Positions 34,613-44,386 are shown, counted from the stretch's first letter. The stretch is 64,000 bases of DNA from Pseudophaeobacter arcticus DSM 23566 (GCF_000473205.1 NZ_KI421507.1:237074-301073); one strand, 5' to 3'. The notes: generated by a model not told the origin, from the sequence alone. Made by a program: numbers and translations.

Positions 34613-36289
34613 ATGGCTCAAAACGTATCTATGGAGGACTTCGAAGCCCTTCTTAACGAAAGCTTCGAAATGGATACCCCAAACGAGGGGTCCGTTGTTA
34701 AAGGCAAGGTTATCGCGATCGAAGCGGGCCAGGCCCTGATCGACGTAGGCTACAAGATGGAAGGCCGCGTTGACCTGAAAGAATTCGCAAATCCTGGCGA
34801 AGCTCCTGAAATTGCTGTTGGTGACGAGGTAGAAGTCTTCCTGCGTTCCGCAGAAAACGCCCGTGGCGAAGCTGTTATCTCTCGCGAGATGGCGCGCCGC
34901 GAAGAAGCCTGGGACCGTCTGGAAAAAGCCTACGCCGACGACGAGCGCGTCGAAGGTGCGATCTTTGGTCGTGTCAAAGGTGGCTTTACCGTCGATCTGG
35001 GTGGCGCAGTTGCCTTCCTGCCAGGTTCGCAAGTTGACGTGCGCCCCGTGCGCGACGCTGGCCCTCTGATGGGTCTGAAACAGCCCTTCCAGATCCTGAA
35101 AATGGACCGTCGTCGTGGCAATATCGTTGTATCGCGTCGTGCGATCCTCGAAGAATCCCGTGCCGAGCAGCGCGCCGAAGTCATCGGCAAACTCTCCGAA
35201 GGCGATTCTGTTGACGGCGTGGTCAAGAACATCACCGAATACGGTGCATTCGTTGACCTGGGTGGCGTAGACGGCCTGCTGCACGTCACCGACATGGCAT
35301 GGCGTCGTGTGAACCATCCTTCCGAGATCCTGGCGATCGGCGAAACCGTCAAGGTTCAGGTCATCAAGATCAACAAAGACACCCACCGTATCTCCCTCGG
35401 CATGAAACAGCTGCAGGAAGATCCATGGGATCTGGTTGGCGCCAAATATCCGCTCTCTTCGGTCCACAAAGGCCGCGTGACCAACATTACCGATTACGGT
35501 GCATTTGTTGAGCTGGAGCCCGGTGTCGAAGGTCTGGTCCACGTCTCTGAGATGTCCTGGACCAAGAAGAACGTGCACCCCGGCAAGATCGTCTCCACTT
35601 CGCAGGAAGTTGACGTCATGGTTCTGGAAATCGACGGCTCCAAGCGCCGCGTTTCCCTGGGTCTCAAGCAGACACAGCGCAACCCATGGGAAGTCTTCTC
35701 GGAATCCAACCCCGAGGGCACCGAAGTCGAAGGCGAAGTCAAGAACATCACCGAATTTGGTCTGTTCATTGGTCTCGACGGCGACATCGACGGCATGGTT
35801 CACCTGTCCGACCTGTCCTGGGACGAGCGCGGCGAAGATGCGATCCAGAACTACCGCAAAGGCGACATGGTTTCGGCCGTTGTCTCTGAAGTGGACGTTG
35901 AAAAAGAGCGTATCTCCCTGTCGATCAAAGCCCTCGGCGGCGACAAGTTCGCTGAAGCCGTTGGCGGCGTGAAGCGTGGCTCGATTGTCACCGTGAACGT
36001 TACTGCCATCGAAGAAGGCGGCATCGAAGTTGAATACGAAGGCATGAAGAGCTTCATCCGTCGTTCCGACCTCAGCCGTGATCGCGCAGAGCAGCGCCCC
36101 GAGCGCTTCAATGTTGGCGACAAGGTCGACGTGCGCGTCACCAATGTCGACAGCAAGACCCGTCGTCTGGGTCTGTCGATCAAAGCCCGCGAGATTGCAG
36201 AAGAAAAAGAAGCTGTTGAGCAGTATGGTTCCTCGGATTCCGGCGCAAGCTTGGGCGATATCCTGGGCGCAGCTCTGAACAACGACTAA
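34613..36289 (+). CDS. rpsA: 30S ribosomal protein S1
   Basis: A 558-residue protein with six S1/OB domains. The repeats can be followed from signatures such as GRVDLKEFA, VKNITEYGAFVDLGGVDGLLHVTD, VTNITDYGAFVELEPGVEGLVHVSE and VKNITEFGLFIGLDGDIDGMVHLSD (cited here by family pattern VKNITEYGAF). It binds mRNA at the ribosome and allows initiation on weak sites. Codon use is strongly biased, as for a highly expressed gene. The ATG at 34613 follows AAAGGAAACC. A terminator lies just after the stop. Confidence 0.97.
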   Translation: MAQNVSMEDFEALLNESFEMDTPNEGSVVKGKVIAIEAGQALIDVGYKMEGRVDLKEFANPGEAPEIAVGDEVEVFLRSAENARGEAVISREMARREEAWDRLEKAYADDERVEGAIFGRVKGGFTVDLGGAVAFLPGSQVDVRPVRDAGPLMGLKQPFQILKMDRRRGNIVVSRRAILEESRAEQRAEVIGKLSEGDSVDGVVKNITEYGAFVDLGGVDGLLHVTDMAWRRVNHPSEILAIGETVKVQVIKINKDTHRISLGMKQLQEDPWDLVGAKYPLSSVHKGRVTNITDYGAFVELEPGVEGLVHVSEMSWTKKNVHPGKIVSTSQEVDVMVLEIDGSKRRVSLGLKQTQRNPWEVFSESNPEGTEVEGEVKNITEFGLFIGLDGDIDGMVHLSDLSWDERGEDAIQNYRKGDMVSAVVSEVDVEKERISLSIKALGGDKFAEAVGGVKRGSIVTVNVTAIEEGGIEVEYEGMKSFIRRSDLSRDRAEQRPERFNVGDKVDVRVTNVDSKTRRLGLSIKAREIAEEKEAVEQYGSSDSGASLGDILGAALNND

Positions 36290-36322
36290 TTTCAACCTGT
36301 ACTTTAGGTTCTAAAACTTTTG

Positions 36323-36351
36323 AACGGCCCTGCCTTTTTGGCGGGGCCGTT
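36323..36351 (+). terminator. rpsA terminator
   Basis: AACGGCCCTGCC (36323-36334) pairs with GGCGGGGCCGTT (36340-36351) around a TTTTT loop, 34 bp after the rpsA stop. Confidence 0.85.
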
Positions 36352-36700
36352 TGCGTTTGGGCGGATTTCCACCACTCCGATGGGCGGTTGTGACGGGTCC
36401 GGGGTTGGTCAGCTAGGCGTTCTCCCCGTTTTGATTGAGCCCCGAAAAAGGGCCAGTAACGCTGGGGAACTGGTTGCGAATCAATCACTTCTCGCAGCGC
36501 TTGCGGCGCTCGACTAAGGCCTTCGCTGCGTCTGCTTTGCTTTCAGCAGCAGCCAAAATCGTGATTTTGTGGTCGTTTGACGAATTTTGCAGGGCAAATA
36601 TCAGCCAACTGTCCCCTGTTTTGGTTCCTAGATGGGGCTTTTGGACCTATAGTTGTCGTTAGCCGACAAAGGCTTGCGTAGTTTTGGGAGGGCAGTAAGT
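36352..36700. other. Intergenic stretch before ihfB, no gene seen
   Basis: About 350 bp between the rpsA terminator and ihfB. No convincing frame or structure was found; it should contain the ihfB promoter. Confidence 0.5.
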
Positions 36701-36985
36701 ATGATCCGCTCTGAATTGATTCAGAAGATTGCAGACGAAAACCCGCACCTGTATCAGCGGGATGTCGAAAGGATCGTGAATACGGTGTTTGAGGAAGTGA
36801 CCGATGCGATGTCTCGGGGGGACCGGGTTGAATTGCGCGGCTTTGGGGCGTTCTCGGTCAAACAAAGGGACTCGCGGGTTGGCCGCAACCCACGCACCGG
36901 TGAAACAGTCCAAGTTGAAGAAAAACATGTTCCGTTCTTCAAGACCGGTAAGCTCTTGAGGGATCGCCTGAACGGAAAGGCCTAA
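36701..36985 (+). CDS. ihfB: Integration host factor beta subunit
   Basis: A 94-residue DNA-bending protein of the HU/IHF family. It shows [36 protein letters not shown] (the DNA-intercalating arm with the conserved proline) and [14 protein letters not shown]. It heterodimerises with IhfA. GGGAGG precedes the ATG at 36701. The neighbouring LapA-like gene begins immediately after the stop. Confidence 0.95.
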   Translation: MIRSELIQKIADENPHLYQRDVERIVNTVFEEVTDAMSRGDRVELRGFGAFSVKQRDSRVGRNPRTGETVQVEEKHVPFFKTGKLLRDRLNGKA

Positions 36986-37336
36986 ATGCGTTATATTCGC
37001 TACGCTATCCTGGGAGCCCTGGGAATTCTGTTGGTTTCGGTTTGTATTGCAAACCGCTCAATCGTTGCGTTGAAGCTGCTGCCTGATGCGGTTGCTGAAT
37101 TTGTCGGGGTGAACCCCTCAGTCTCTCTGCCATTGTTTATGGTGGTCTTGGGTGGTCTTGGGGCTGGTCTGGTCGTTGGGTTTATCTGGGAGTGGATCCG
37201 CGAGCATAAACACCGCCGCGCCGTCAGCACGCAGAATCGCGAAGTGAAGAAACTCTCGCGCGAAGTGAAAAAGCTGAAGCAGCAAAAACACGAGGGCAAG
37301 GACGAGGTTCTGGCCCTTCTGGAAGAGGCCAGCTGA
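36986..37336 (+). CDS. LapA-domain (DUF1049) inner-membrane protein
   Basis: A 116-residue membrane protein with two helices (YAILGALGILLVSVCIANRS and LPLFMVVLGGLGAGLVVGFIW) and a C-terminal cytoplasmic coiled coil rich in lysine (NREVKKLSREVKKLKQQK). This is the LapA/YciS layout, a protein linked in E. coli to lipopolysaccharide assembly. Its ATG directly abuts the ihfB stop, and trpF follows after 9 bp, so the three are one transcript. Confidence 0.85.
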   Translation: MRYIRYAILGALGILLVSVCIANRSIVALKLLPDAVAEFVGVNPSVSLPLFMVVLGGLGAGLVVGFIWEWIREHKHRRAVSTQNREVKKLSREVKKLKQQKHEGKDEVLALLEEAS

Positions 37337-37345
37337 GCAAAGCGG

Positions 37346-38014
37346 ATGAGTGCTATTCGGGTAAAGATCTGTGGGCTCAAAAGCCCGCAGGATGTCGCTG
37401 CTGCCGCTGCCGCTGGCGCTGCCTATGTCGGTTTTGTGTTCTTTCCAAAATCGCCGCGCAATATTTCCATTGAACAGGCTGTCGGCCTGGCGCTGGAGGT
37501 TCCCGTTGGCCTGTGCAAAGTGGCGCTGACGGTGAATGCCGATGACGCCATGCTGGACGCCCTGACCGATGCGGTGCCTCTGGACATGTTGCAGCTGCAT
37601 GGCAGCGAGAGCCCAGAGCGGGTTGCCGAGGTCAAAGCGCGCTATGGCTTGCCAGTAATGAAGGCAATTGGCGTTGCAGATGCCGCAGATCTGCCACAGA
37701 TCGACCTGTACTCTCAGGTTGCTGACCAATTGCTGATTGATGCCAAACCACCAAAGGACGCTGATCTGCCGGGCGGCAACGGGCTGGCCTTTGATTGGCG
37801 CCTGCTGGCCGGGCGCAAATACTGGCAGCGCCCCTGGATGCTGGCGGGCGGGCTCACTCCCGACAATGTTGCCGAGGCCCTGCGCATGACCGGCGCCCGT
37901 CAGGTTGATGTTTCCTCTGGTGTCGAGACCGCGCCGGGGCAAAAAGATGCCGCGCTGATTGCCCGGTTTAGCGCGGCTGCCCAGTCTGTAGTTGCCCAGT
38001 CTGTAGGTGCCTAG
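37346..38014 (+). CDS. trpF: Phosphoribosylanthranilate isomerase
   Basis: A 222-residue TIM-barrel enzyme converting PRA to CdRP in tryptophan synthesis. [12 protein letters not shown] carries the catalytic cysteine, [15 protein letters not shown] the phosphate-side strand, and QVDVSSGVE with GQKD the catalytic aspartate and phosphate loop. The last residues are a duplicated [10 protein letters not shown], encoded by a 15-bp tandem repeat and lying beyond the barrel. trpB follows after 157 bp. Confidence 0.93.
   Translation: MSAIRVKICGLKSPQDVAAAAAAGAAYVGFVFFPKSPRNISIEQAVGLALEVPVGLCKVALTVNADDAMLDALTDAVPLDMLQLHGSESPERVAEVKARYGLPVMKAIGVADAADLPQIDLYSQVADQLLIDAKPPKDADLPGGNGLAFDWRLLAGRKYWQRPWMLAGGLTPDNVAEALRMTGARQVDVSSGVETAPGQKDAALIARFSAAAQSVVAQSVGA
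37979..38008 (+). repeat. Two 15-bp tandem units at the trpF 3' end
   Basis: gcccagtctgtagtt and gcccagtctgtaggt lie head to tail just before the trpF stop codon and extend the protein by one pentapeptide. The unit shares ccagtctg with the repeat in lnt. Confidence 0.9.
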
Positions 38015-38171
38015 CCCGCGGTCGGCTGGCCTGTGGACAGGCTACGCAGGAGCCGTTGGGTAAATCTGCGGCCCGTCAGACAGAATCCTGCCCTGCCTCT
38101 CTTTACCCGCCGCCGCCCGCGCGCTAGTCATATCCAGCGCTGCGACCAGTGCTGCGACAAGGGGAAGAACC

Positions 38172-39431
38172 ATGGCAAACGATCTCTTCAACAGCTTTAT
38201 GAACGGACCTGACGAAAAAGGTCGCTTTGGCATCTTTGGCGGGCGGTTTGTCTCGGAAACCTTGATGCCGCTGATCCTCAGCCTGGAAGAGGAATACAAC
38301 CGGGCCAAGGACGATCCCAGCTTTTGGGCGGAAATGGATGACCTGTGGAAGCACTATGTTGGCCGCCCCAGCCCGCTGTACCACGCTGAGCGCCTGAGCA
38401 GTCATCTGGGCGGTGCCAAGATCTACATGAAGCGCGACGAGCTGAATCACACCGGCGCGCATAAGATCAACAATGTGTTGGGTCAGATCCTGCTGGCGCG
38501 GCGCATGGGCAAGTCCCGCATCATTGCGGAAACCGGTGCTGGCCAGCACGGGGTTGCCACGGCAACCGTCTGTGCCAAGTTTGGTTTGCAATGTGTGGTC
38601 TACATGGGCGCGCATGATGTGAAGCGTCAGGCCCCCAATGTGTTCCGTATGCGCCTCTTGGGCGCTGAAGTGATCCCGGTCACCTCGGGGCGTGGCACCC
38701 TGAAGGATGCGATGAACGACGCGCTGCGCGACTGGGTGACCAACGTCAACGATACCTTCTATTGCATCGGAACCGCGGCTGGTCCCCATCCCTATCCGGC
38801 GCTGGTTCGTGATTTCCAGTCGATCATCGGCAAAGAGGTGCGCTGGCAGCTGGCCGAACAAGAAGGCGAAGGCCGCCTGCCAGATACGCTGATTGCGGCG
38901 ATCGGCGGTGGCTCCAATGCCATCGGCTTGTTCCACCCTTTCCTCGATGACAAATCGGTCAAGATCATCGGCGTTGAGGCCGGCGGCAAAGGGGTCGATG
39001 ACCGGATGCAGCACTGTGCCTCGCTGACAGGTGGTCGCCCCGGTGTGCTGCACGGCAACCGTACCTATCTGTTGCAGGACGAGGATGGTCAGATCCAGGA
39101 AGGCTTCTCGATTTCTGCCGGTCTGGACTATCCCGGTATCGGGCCAGAGCACTCCTGGCTGCACGACACGGGCCGCGCCGAATATGTTTCGATCACCGAC
39201 AAGGAAGCCCTGGAGGCCTTCCAGCTGTCCTGTGCAATGGAAGGTATCATTCCGGCGCTGGAGCCCAGCCATGCGCTGGCCCATGTGATGAAGATCGCCC
39301 CGGCGTTGCCATCGGACCATATCATCGTGATGAACATGTGCGGGCGCGGCGACAAGGACGTCTTTACCGTGGCCAAGCATCTGGGCTTTGACATGTCCGA
39401 CACGGAAGAGGGCCGCAGCTTCGAGGACTGA
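38172..39431 (+). CDS. trpB: Tryptophan synthase beta chain
   Basis: A 419-residue fold type II PLP enzyme condensing indole and serine. PLP is bound by K98 in [30 protein letters not shown] is the central COMM block, and [13 protein letters not shown] the phosphate loop. The length matches TrpB1. AGGGGAAGAACC precedes the ATG at 38172. The partner trpA is about 10 kb away on the other strand. Confidence 0.97.
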   Translation: MANDLFNSFMNGPDEKGRFGIFGGRFVSETLMPLILSLEEEYNRAKDDPSFWAEMDDLWKHYVGRPSPLYHAERLSSHLGGAKIYMKRDELNHTGAHKINNVLGQILLARRMGKSRIIAETGAGQHGVATATVCAKFGLQCVVYMGAHDVKRQAPNVFRMRLLGAEVIPVTSGRGTLKDAMNDALRDWVTNVNDTFYCIGTAAGPHPYPALVRDFQSIIGKEVRWQLAEQEGEGRLPDTLIAAIGGGSNAIGLFHPFLDDKSVKIIGVEAGGKGVDDRMQHCASLTGGRPGVLHGNRTYLLQDEDGQIQEGFSISAGLDYPGIGPEHSWLHDTGRAEYVSITDKEALEAFQLSCAMEGIIPALEPSHALAHVMKIAPALPSDHIIVMNMCGRGDKDVFTVAKHLGFDMSDTEEGRSFED

Positions 39432-39516
39432 TCCTTGGATGCGGCCACCGGCCTAACCCGGACTGGCCAAACCGGGCAGGCCTAACAGGCCAGTTGGTTT
39501 TGGCAGATCAGCAAAG

Positions 39517-39546
39517 AACGGCGTCTCAAAAAGAGGCGCCGTTTTT
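39517..39546 (+). terminator. trpB terminator
   Basis: AACGGCGTCTC (39517-39527) pairs with GAGGCGCCGTT (39533-39543), one U-G wobble, around AAAAA, with a T-run after it. Confidence 0.9.
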
Positions 39547-39820
39547 GGATTGCGGTGCGATTTTTGCGGCTATTGCGGGGTTTGGTCGCGTAGATAGGAC
39601 AGCCACATAGAGGAGGGCAGCAACAGCTCATGGAGCGAAGTTATCTAACTATGCGCCATTGGTTCGCTCGAACATATAGGACCAATGTCAGCCGCGCCGT
39701 GGCGCGCTGCTGTTTTTCACAAGGTGCGACCGCCCCCAGCCCAATTTTGCCGGTCCGGCCAGGCCGTGCAATCCTCTGCAATTGCTTTGGTCATACCGGT
39801 CTATGGCGAACAAAACAGGC
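39547..39820. other. Intergenic stretch, no gene seen
   Basis: Together with the trpB terminator region this leaves nearly 390 bp without a gene between the convergent trpB and histidine kinase genes. No structured element other than the trpB hairpin was found. Confidence 0.5.
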
Positions 39821-41350
39821 CTAAGCAGCCTGGCTGCGGATCTCCTGGATAAGAGAGAGCAAAGGGGCTTTTGACACCGGCTTTGCCAGCACATCATCCA
39901 TGTCCGCTGCCAGGTATTGGTTCAGCTGCTCCGGCATGGCGTTCGCGGTCACGGCCACAATGAAACTGGGTTCACGGCCGATCTTCTTTTCAATGGAGCG
40001 GATTTTCTGCGTGGTTTCCACACCGTCCATTTCCGGCATCTGAATATCCATCAAGATGACATCGAAAGCAAATGAGTGCGCCAAGTCGATTGCCTCAGGT
40101 CCGCTGGAGACGGATTGGACCCGGCATGTGGAAGACAGAAATTTCTGCAGGATGAGCCTGTTCGTCTTGTTGTCATCAACCACAAGAACATCTACCGCCG
40201 GGGGTTCCGGAACCGAAGCCGAACGCAGGACGGGCGGCGTTTTTGCCTCCGGTTCATCTGTGGCCGGCAACAGCGGCAGTCGTATTTCGAAGGTTTCCCC
40301 CTGCTCAACACCGGTTGCCAATTGCAGGCTGCCCCCCATCAGCTGGCAAAGCTGGCGGGAGATCGAAAGCCCAAGGCCGGTACCGCCGAATTTGCGGGTA
40401 TCACCACCATCCGCCTGCTGGAATGGCTGAAAGATCGTGTCCCGGGCTTCGCGTGGCACGCCTGGTCCGGTGTCGCTGACGCGAACCAGCAGGAGCGCGC
40501 CGTTATCTGCTGGTTCTGCAGCGATCGTGACACTCCCGGTTTTGGTGAATTTGACCGCGTTGGATACGAGGTTGTGCAGCACCTGACGAAACCGGTGATC
40601 GTCGCCAATAATGGCCTTTGGCAAATCTTCGTCTATTTCTACGCTCAGGCTTAGACCCTTTTCTCTGGCCCTTGCGGAGAAGAGAGCACGCGCGCCCTCA
40701 AGCGCAATCCGCAGCGCGAATGGTCTGTTTTCCAGCGTCATCTTTCCGGCTTCGATCTTTGACAGATCAAGGACATCCCCAATCGTCGTGAGCAAGATCT
40801 GACCCGAATCTTCGATGACCTGCAGAAATTCGCGCTGCTCTTCATCTAGCGCCGTGTCGCTCAGGACTGACGCCATTCCAAGAACACCATTGAGTGGGGT
40901 GCGGATTTCATGGCTGACGTTGGCAAGGAAGTGCGTCTTCGCGCGGTTGGCGGCCTCGGCATGCGCCAGTGCTTCACGAAGGGCCTCAGCGGAGCGTTCT
41001 CTTTCCGTGATATCGACCAGTGAGATGGACCAGCCCAGCAGGGGAGCCTGGGCCTGGATCGGGCTGTCAATCGGAACCGCGCGCGGGTCGAAGACACGTC
41101 CACCAAGCCTGATCGGTGCAGCGCTGTTGATATCTCCGGTTGCTATGAGATCTTTCAGCAGCGGCCCGATTTCTTCCAAGTGTTCGAGAGTTGCGCCATG
41201 TTTCGGAAGCTGATGGTTGAAAAAATCTTTCGCGGCAGGATTAGCACTGACAAAATGGCCACCTGCATCCACCAGGATCACGGGATCCTGCGTGGCGTAG
41301 AACATAAGGATCCGCCCCTGGGCAGCCGTATCCATCATCGAATTGTTCAC
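39821..41350 (-). CDS. Hybrid histidine kinase, PAS-HisKA-HATPase-REC (C-terminal part of a split gene)
   Basis: A 509-residue kinase. A PAS domain occupies about 12-115 ([20 protein letters not shown]), HisKA has H147 in [15 protein letters not shown], the ATPase domain has [16 protein letters not shown] and [10 protein letters not shown], and a receiver domain ends the protein with D435 in [13 protein letters not shown]. It is in the same reading frame as the 7TM gene upstream; only a TGA at 41357-41359 separates them. Restart could use GTG 41350 or ATG 41338. Without the 7TM part the kinase would be soluble. Confidence 0.88.
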   Translation of the reverse strand: MNNSMMDTAAQGRILMFYATQDPVILVDAGGHFVSANPAAKDFFNHQLPKHGATLEHLEEIGPLLKDLIATGDINSAAPIRLGGRVFDPRAVPIDSPIQAQAPLLGWSISLVDITERERSAEALREALAHAEAANRAKTHFLANVSHEIRTPLNGVLGMASVLSDTALDEEQREFLQVIEDSGQILLTTIGDVLDLSKIEAGKMTLENRPFALRIALEGARALFSARAREKGLSLSVEIDEDLPKAIIGDDHRFRQVLHNLVSNAVKFTKTGSVTIAAEPADNGALLLVRVSDTGPGVPREARDTIFQPFQQADGGDTRKFGGTGLGLSISRQLCQLMGGSLQLATGVEQGETFEIRLPLLPATDEPEAKTPPVLRSASVPEPPAVDVLVVDDNKTNRLILQKFLSSTCRVQSVSSGPEAIDLAHSFAFDVILMDIQMPEMDGVETTQKIRSIEKKIGREPSFIVAVTANAMPEQLNQYLAADMDDVLAKPVSKAPLLSLIQEIRSQAA

Positions 41351-41356
41351 CAGCAG

Positions 41357-42043
41357 TCAGCTCAAAGCGATGAGTGACACTGCAAATGTGAACGGGGTCG
41401 GGTCGAACCCGAAAATCGTCACCCCCCATCCGATATAAGCCAGATTGGCCACCACCGGAGCTGCCGTGATGATGATCAAGGCGCCCATGAATGGCCGGAT
41501 GACTTTTTTCGCCTTGAGAAAGGCAAAAGCGAGCAGGCCCAAGGCGGCAACCAGAAATATGTATAGGGTGGCAGCAACCGCATAGAAAAGCGGCCCGTGG
41601 TCAAATATGACGAAGCTATTGCCAGCCTCGGTCACAAGCCGGGTGTCTGGTCCATAAAGCAGGTGCGTCCAGCGGTTTGTGAGGGCGATAGCGCTTACCA
41701 GGCTTGGCAGGCCAATATAGGCTAGAAGCCGGAACGGCCGGCGGATCCGGCACGTGTTCATCGTGTAGTCGAAGACAAAGAATGTCCACGCGATAGGCAC
41801 CAGGACTATTCCAGGCCAGGCCGCCAATGACCATCCGACCTTGCAGGTTTCGCTTTGCGAAGCCAGATCGAGTACCACTGTGAAAAGCCACCACAGCATC
41901 GCTGCCAGGGTCAGAACAAAGGAGAGTTGACCAGCAAAGGGAATATTTCGTGCAATCCGGATCAGAACAACGGAGCAAACCGCCCATAGGGCAGCAGCGG
42001 CGCCGGCGGCCAAGTTGATGTCTAAGTTCGCAAGACAATTCAT
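41357..42043 (-). CDS. 7TM sensor domain of histidine kinase (N-terminal part of a split gene)
   Basis: A 228-residue protein with seven membrane helices, matching the histidine-kinase N-terminal 7TM domain. Recognisable stretches are LWWLFTVVLDLASQ, WPGIVLVPIAWTFFVFDYT and RWTHLLYGPDTRLV, with the last helix VTIFGFDPTPFTFAVSLIALS. It ends at the TGA and has no output domain of its own. The ATG at 42043 has no overlapping upstream gene. Confidence 0.82.
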   Translation of the reverse strand: MNCLANLDINLAAGAAAALWAVCSVVLIRIARNIPFAGQLSFVLTLAAMLWWLFTVVLDLASQSETCKVGWSLAAWPGIVLVPIAWTFFVFDYTMNTCRIRRPFRLLAYIGLPSLVSAIALTNRWTHLLYGPDTRLVTEAGNSFVIFDHGPLFYAVAATLYIFLVAALGLLAFAFLKAKKVIRPFMGALIIITAAPVVANLAYIGWGVTIFGFDPTPFTFAVSLIALS

Positions 42044-42218
42044 AGCCTACCTCGGCAGCTTGGGTTTGCAGTCCGATAGGCAAAGCGCTGGAAATACATA
42101 GGATATTCTCAAAACCGAAGATGTGGGTTTATGATAACTTACATATGAATGCGAATTTGTTGCCGTAGTGTTAATAGTGCGGGCCTAGAATTGCGATATT
42201 ACTTTAACTATGCACAAG

Positions 42219-42244
42219 GGCCAACCCGGGTTCCCGGGTCGGCC
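42219..42244 (-). terminator. Inverted repeat after the heme monooxygenase gene
   Basis: GGCCAACCCGGG (42219-42230) pairs with CCCGGGTCGGCC (42233-42244) with one mismatch. It is 33 bp past the stop of the gene at 42277; there is no T-run. Confidence 0.5.
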
Positions 42245-42276
42245 GTCGGTATTTGAGTCAAACGCGAGCTAACAGG

Positions 42277-42600
42277 TCAGGCTGTCTCATAAAGTACTGT
42301 GTCAAAACCTTCGAACTCGGGGTGGCCCAGGATCGGGCTCTCCCCTTCGCGCGCCCCGGCATTGCGGTGCGAGGCGCGAAATTGTTCCGATTTGGTCCAG
42401 GCATCAAAATCTTCGCGGCGGTCCCAAACAACATGGCTGGAATAGAGGCTGAATTTGTCGCTCTGGGCGCCTTTGAGCAGGCGGAACTCACGAAAGCCGG
42501 GCAGTTCATTCAGGTGGGATTCGCGGGTTTTCCAAATCTTCTCAAAATCTTCTTCGCGGCCGGGGCGAATTTTAAAACGGTTCATGGCGATATAGCTCAT
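42277..42600 (-). CDS. Antibiotic biosynthesis monooxygenase-fold protein, IsdG-like heme-degrading
   Basis: A 107-residue ferredoxin-like dimeric fold protein. It has N7 in IAMNRFKI, W68 in FDAWTKSE and H78 in FRASHRN. IsdG/IsdI heme-degrading enzymes use Asn7, Trp66/67 and His76/77, so both identity and spacing agree within one residue. PGFREFRLLKG and the YSSHVVWD strand also fit. It may open imported or endogenous heme to release iron. The gene stands alone, with an irr regulator elsewhere in the window. Confidence 0.8.
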   Translation of the reverse strand: MSYIAMNRFKIRPGREEDFEKIWKTRESHLNELPGFREFRLLKGAQSDKFSLYSSHVVWDRREDFDAWTKSEQFRASHRNAGAREGESPILGHPEFEGFDTVLYETA

Positions 42601-42744
42601 GCCGGTCTCCTTGTCTGAGTGGATAAAGAGGCTGGCGTCGGGTGGCCGAGGGACGGTCCTAGCTGGCTATCGCTGTGCCATAGCGGCAAAACGGGGCGCC
42701 GGTCAACGGCCTAGGTGCCGCGGTGGAAGACCTGGCGCATCCTT

Positions 42745-43135
42745 TTAGGCGTGCGGGTCTGGGGTCTTGATCGCGTGGCTTTGCAACAGCGGCAAAGGCA
42801 CAATGGCCAGGGCCCGTGCATGGGTCGCCTCGAGGTGGACCAGCGGCGCGCAGCCCTCGTCAGCGGCCTGCAAGAACCGACTGGCGCACAGGCACCACTG
42901 ATCCCCAGGCTTCAACCCGGCAAAGCCGTATTCGGGGCGAGGGGTGGAAAGATCATTGCCGACATATTTTGAATAGGCGAGGAATTCGGCGGTCATGACG
43001 GCGCAAACCGTATGGCTGCCCTGATCCTGGGTGCAGGTGTTGCAATGCCCGTCGCGAAAAAAGCCGGTGAGCGGCGCCAGTGAGCAGGGCGCAAGCCCCC
43101 CCACCCAGAACATTTATGCTTTGATCCTGTTTCAT
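42745..43135 (-). pseudogene. DUF2237-family protein with frameshift in a G7 tract
   Basis: Two frames together make one family member. From the ATG at 43135 the frame reads MKQDQSINVLGGG and then leaves frame; the remaining part continues one base out of phase as LAPCSLAPLTGFFRDGHCNT, HTVCAVMTAEFL and PEYGFAGLKPGDQWCLCA to the stop at 42745. The switch is at seven consecutive G residues (plus-strand C run 43096-43102); six would restore NVLGGGLAPC, the family pattern. The 122-residue frame from 43113 is all that could be made without a shift. Confidence 0.8.
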
Positions 43136-43145
43136 GATCCCTAGT

Positions 43146-44309
43146 CTACAACATTCTTGCCAGTTTTCGGAACATTTCGATATTGATCTTGTTGACGCCT
43201 TCCTCGCGAAACTTGCGATCGGCGGCGGTGCTGACAATGACCACGTCACGGGCCTGATCAATATAGATATATTGGCCATAAACGCCCCTGGCCAGAAATT
43301 CACCTTCCTCGGCGCCAACGGGGATCCACCACTGATAGCCATAGCCAATCTTACCTGGCTGGGTCGGGGCAGAGGCGGCGGTGGCGGTTGCGATCCAATC
43401 GGCGGGAACCACTTGCTGGCCGTTATATTGACCATCCTGTTCGATCATCAGACCAAAGCGGGCATAGTCGCGGGTGGTGATATTCAACCCGCCCAGGACA
43501 AAGGCAACGCCCTCGCCATCGGTGATGTAGTAGAGATCCTGTTCCAGCCCCAGCGGTGCGACAATACGGTCCTGCAGCAAGGTTGCGATGCTTTGCCCGG
43601 TGGCACCGCGGATCACCATGCCGATGACATGGGTATCCACCGAGACATATTGCCATTGTTCTCCGGGGGCGACAAAGGTTTCGCTCAGATCAGCGGCAAA
43701 CTGGTCCAGCGTGCCCCCCAGTGCAATTTCGCGCCCCATGCGGTTGATGTCTGAATTATAGTCCAGATAGTCCTCGTCAAAAGTGACGCCGCTGGCCATG
43801 TTCAGCACATTGCGGATGGTTGCGCCGTCATATGCGCTGCCGGTCAATAGCGGGGCGTATTTGGTCACCGGATCGTCAAGCGAGGCGATGACCCCCTCTT
43901 TCATTAGCACCCCAAGCAATGTCGAAAGATAGCTCTTTGCCACCGACCAGGAGATCCGCAGGTCGGTTTCCGTGGTTCCCAGATGGTAGCTTTCATGGCG
44001 GATTTTGCCGGATTTCAGCACCAGGAGCGAGGTGACTGAGCGGCTTTTGATCCAATCCTCGGTTTCCGCGGGCAGGGGGAATTCGCGGCCCTTCGGCAAT
44101 ACACTGACGGGGCCATTGCCGCGCAGAACCGGGGTGGTCAGGAAGGCCGCATTCATATTGGAAAAGTTGCTGACGATCTTTTCCGCCGCAAAAAGTGAAT
44201 TCACCGCCCAGAGGCGCTGGATCTCTTCCCGCTTCCAGATCCCAAAACCGGCCAGAAGGATGGCAAAAACCACCAATGCACGCAGCAGTCGCTTGAAGTG
44301 TTTCTTCAT
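43146..44309 (-). CDS. Serine hydrolase, class C beta-lactamase fold
   Basis: A 387-residue membrane-anchored or exported protein. A hydrophobic N-terminal helix (LLRALVVFAILLAGFGIW) precedes the catalytic domain. S122-x-x-K125 is in ISWSVAKSYLS and Y221-x-S223 is in WQYVSVDTHVIG, the two active-site motifs of the family. YGYQWWIPV and ARGVYGQYIYID form the third strand. Such proteins are usually esterases or peptidases; there is no sign that it is a resistance enzyme. It ends close to the start of the DUF2237 gene on the same strand. Confidence 0.85.
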   Translation of the reverse strand: MKKHFKRLLRALVVFAILLAGFGIWKREEIQRLWAVNSLFAAEKIVSNFSNMNAAFLTTPVLRGNGPVSVLPKGREFPLPAETEDWIKSRSVTSLLVLKSGKIRHESYHLGTTETDLRISWSVAKSYLSTLLGVLMKEGVIASLDDPVTKYAPLLTGSAYDGATIRNVLNMASGVTFDEDYLDYNSDINRMGREIALGGTLDQFAADLSETFVAPGEQWQYVSVDTHVIGMVIRGATGQSIATLLQDRIVAPLGLEQDLYYITDGEGVAFVLGGLNITTRDYARFGLMIEQDGQYNGQQVVPADWIATATAASAPTQPGKIGYGYQWWIPVGAEEGEFLARGVYGQYIYIDQARDVVIVSTAADRKFREEGVNKINIEMFRKLARML

Positions 44310-44386
44310 GTCCAGTTTCTCCCTTTCCTATAGGCATAGACCGGGCAGGGGCAGGCACCAAAGGACGACGCGACGGAACCCGGCAG

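Larger units (their letters stand above)
39821..42043 (-). pseudogene. 7TM-PAS hybrid histidine kinase split by an in-frame TGA
   Basis: Read through the TGA at 41357-41359, the frame from 42043 to 39821 is one continuous 740-codon gene: seven membrane helices, PAS, HisKA, HATPase and REC. The codon sequence around the stop is GCT TTG AGC TGA CTG CTG GTG, so a TGG tryptophan changed to TGA is the simplest origin; intact kinases of this type carry their soluble domains directly after the seventh helix. Confidence 0.7.

Noticed and set aside
34340..36295. 651-codon minus-strand frame opposite rpsA
   Set aside because: Strong codon bias of rpsA leaves the antisense frame open; the translation is not protein-like and rpsA is certain.
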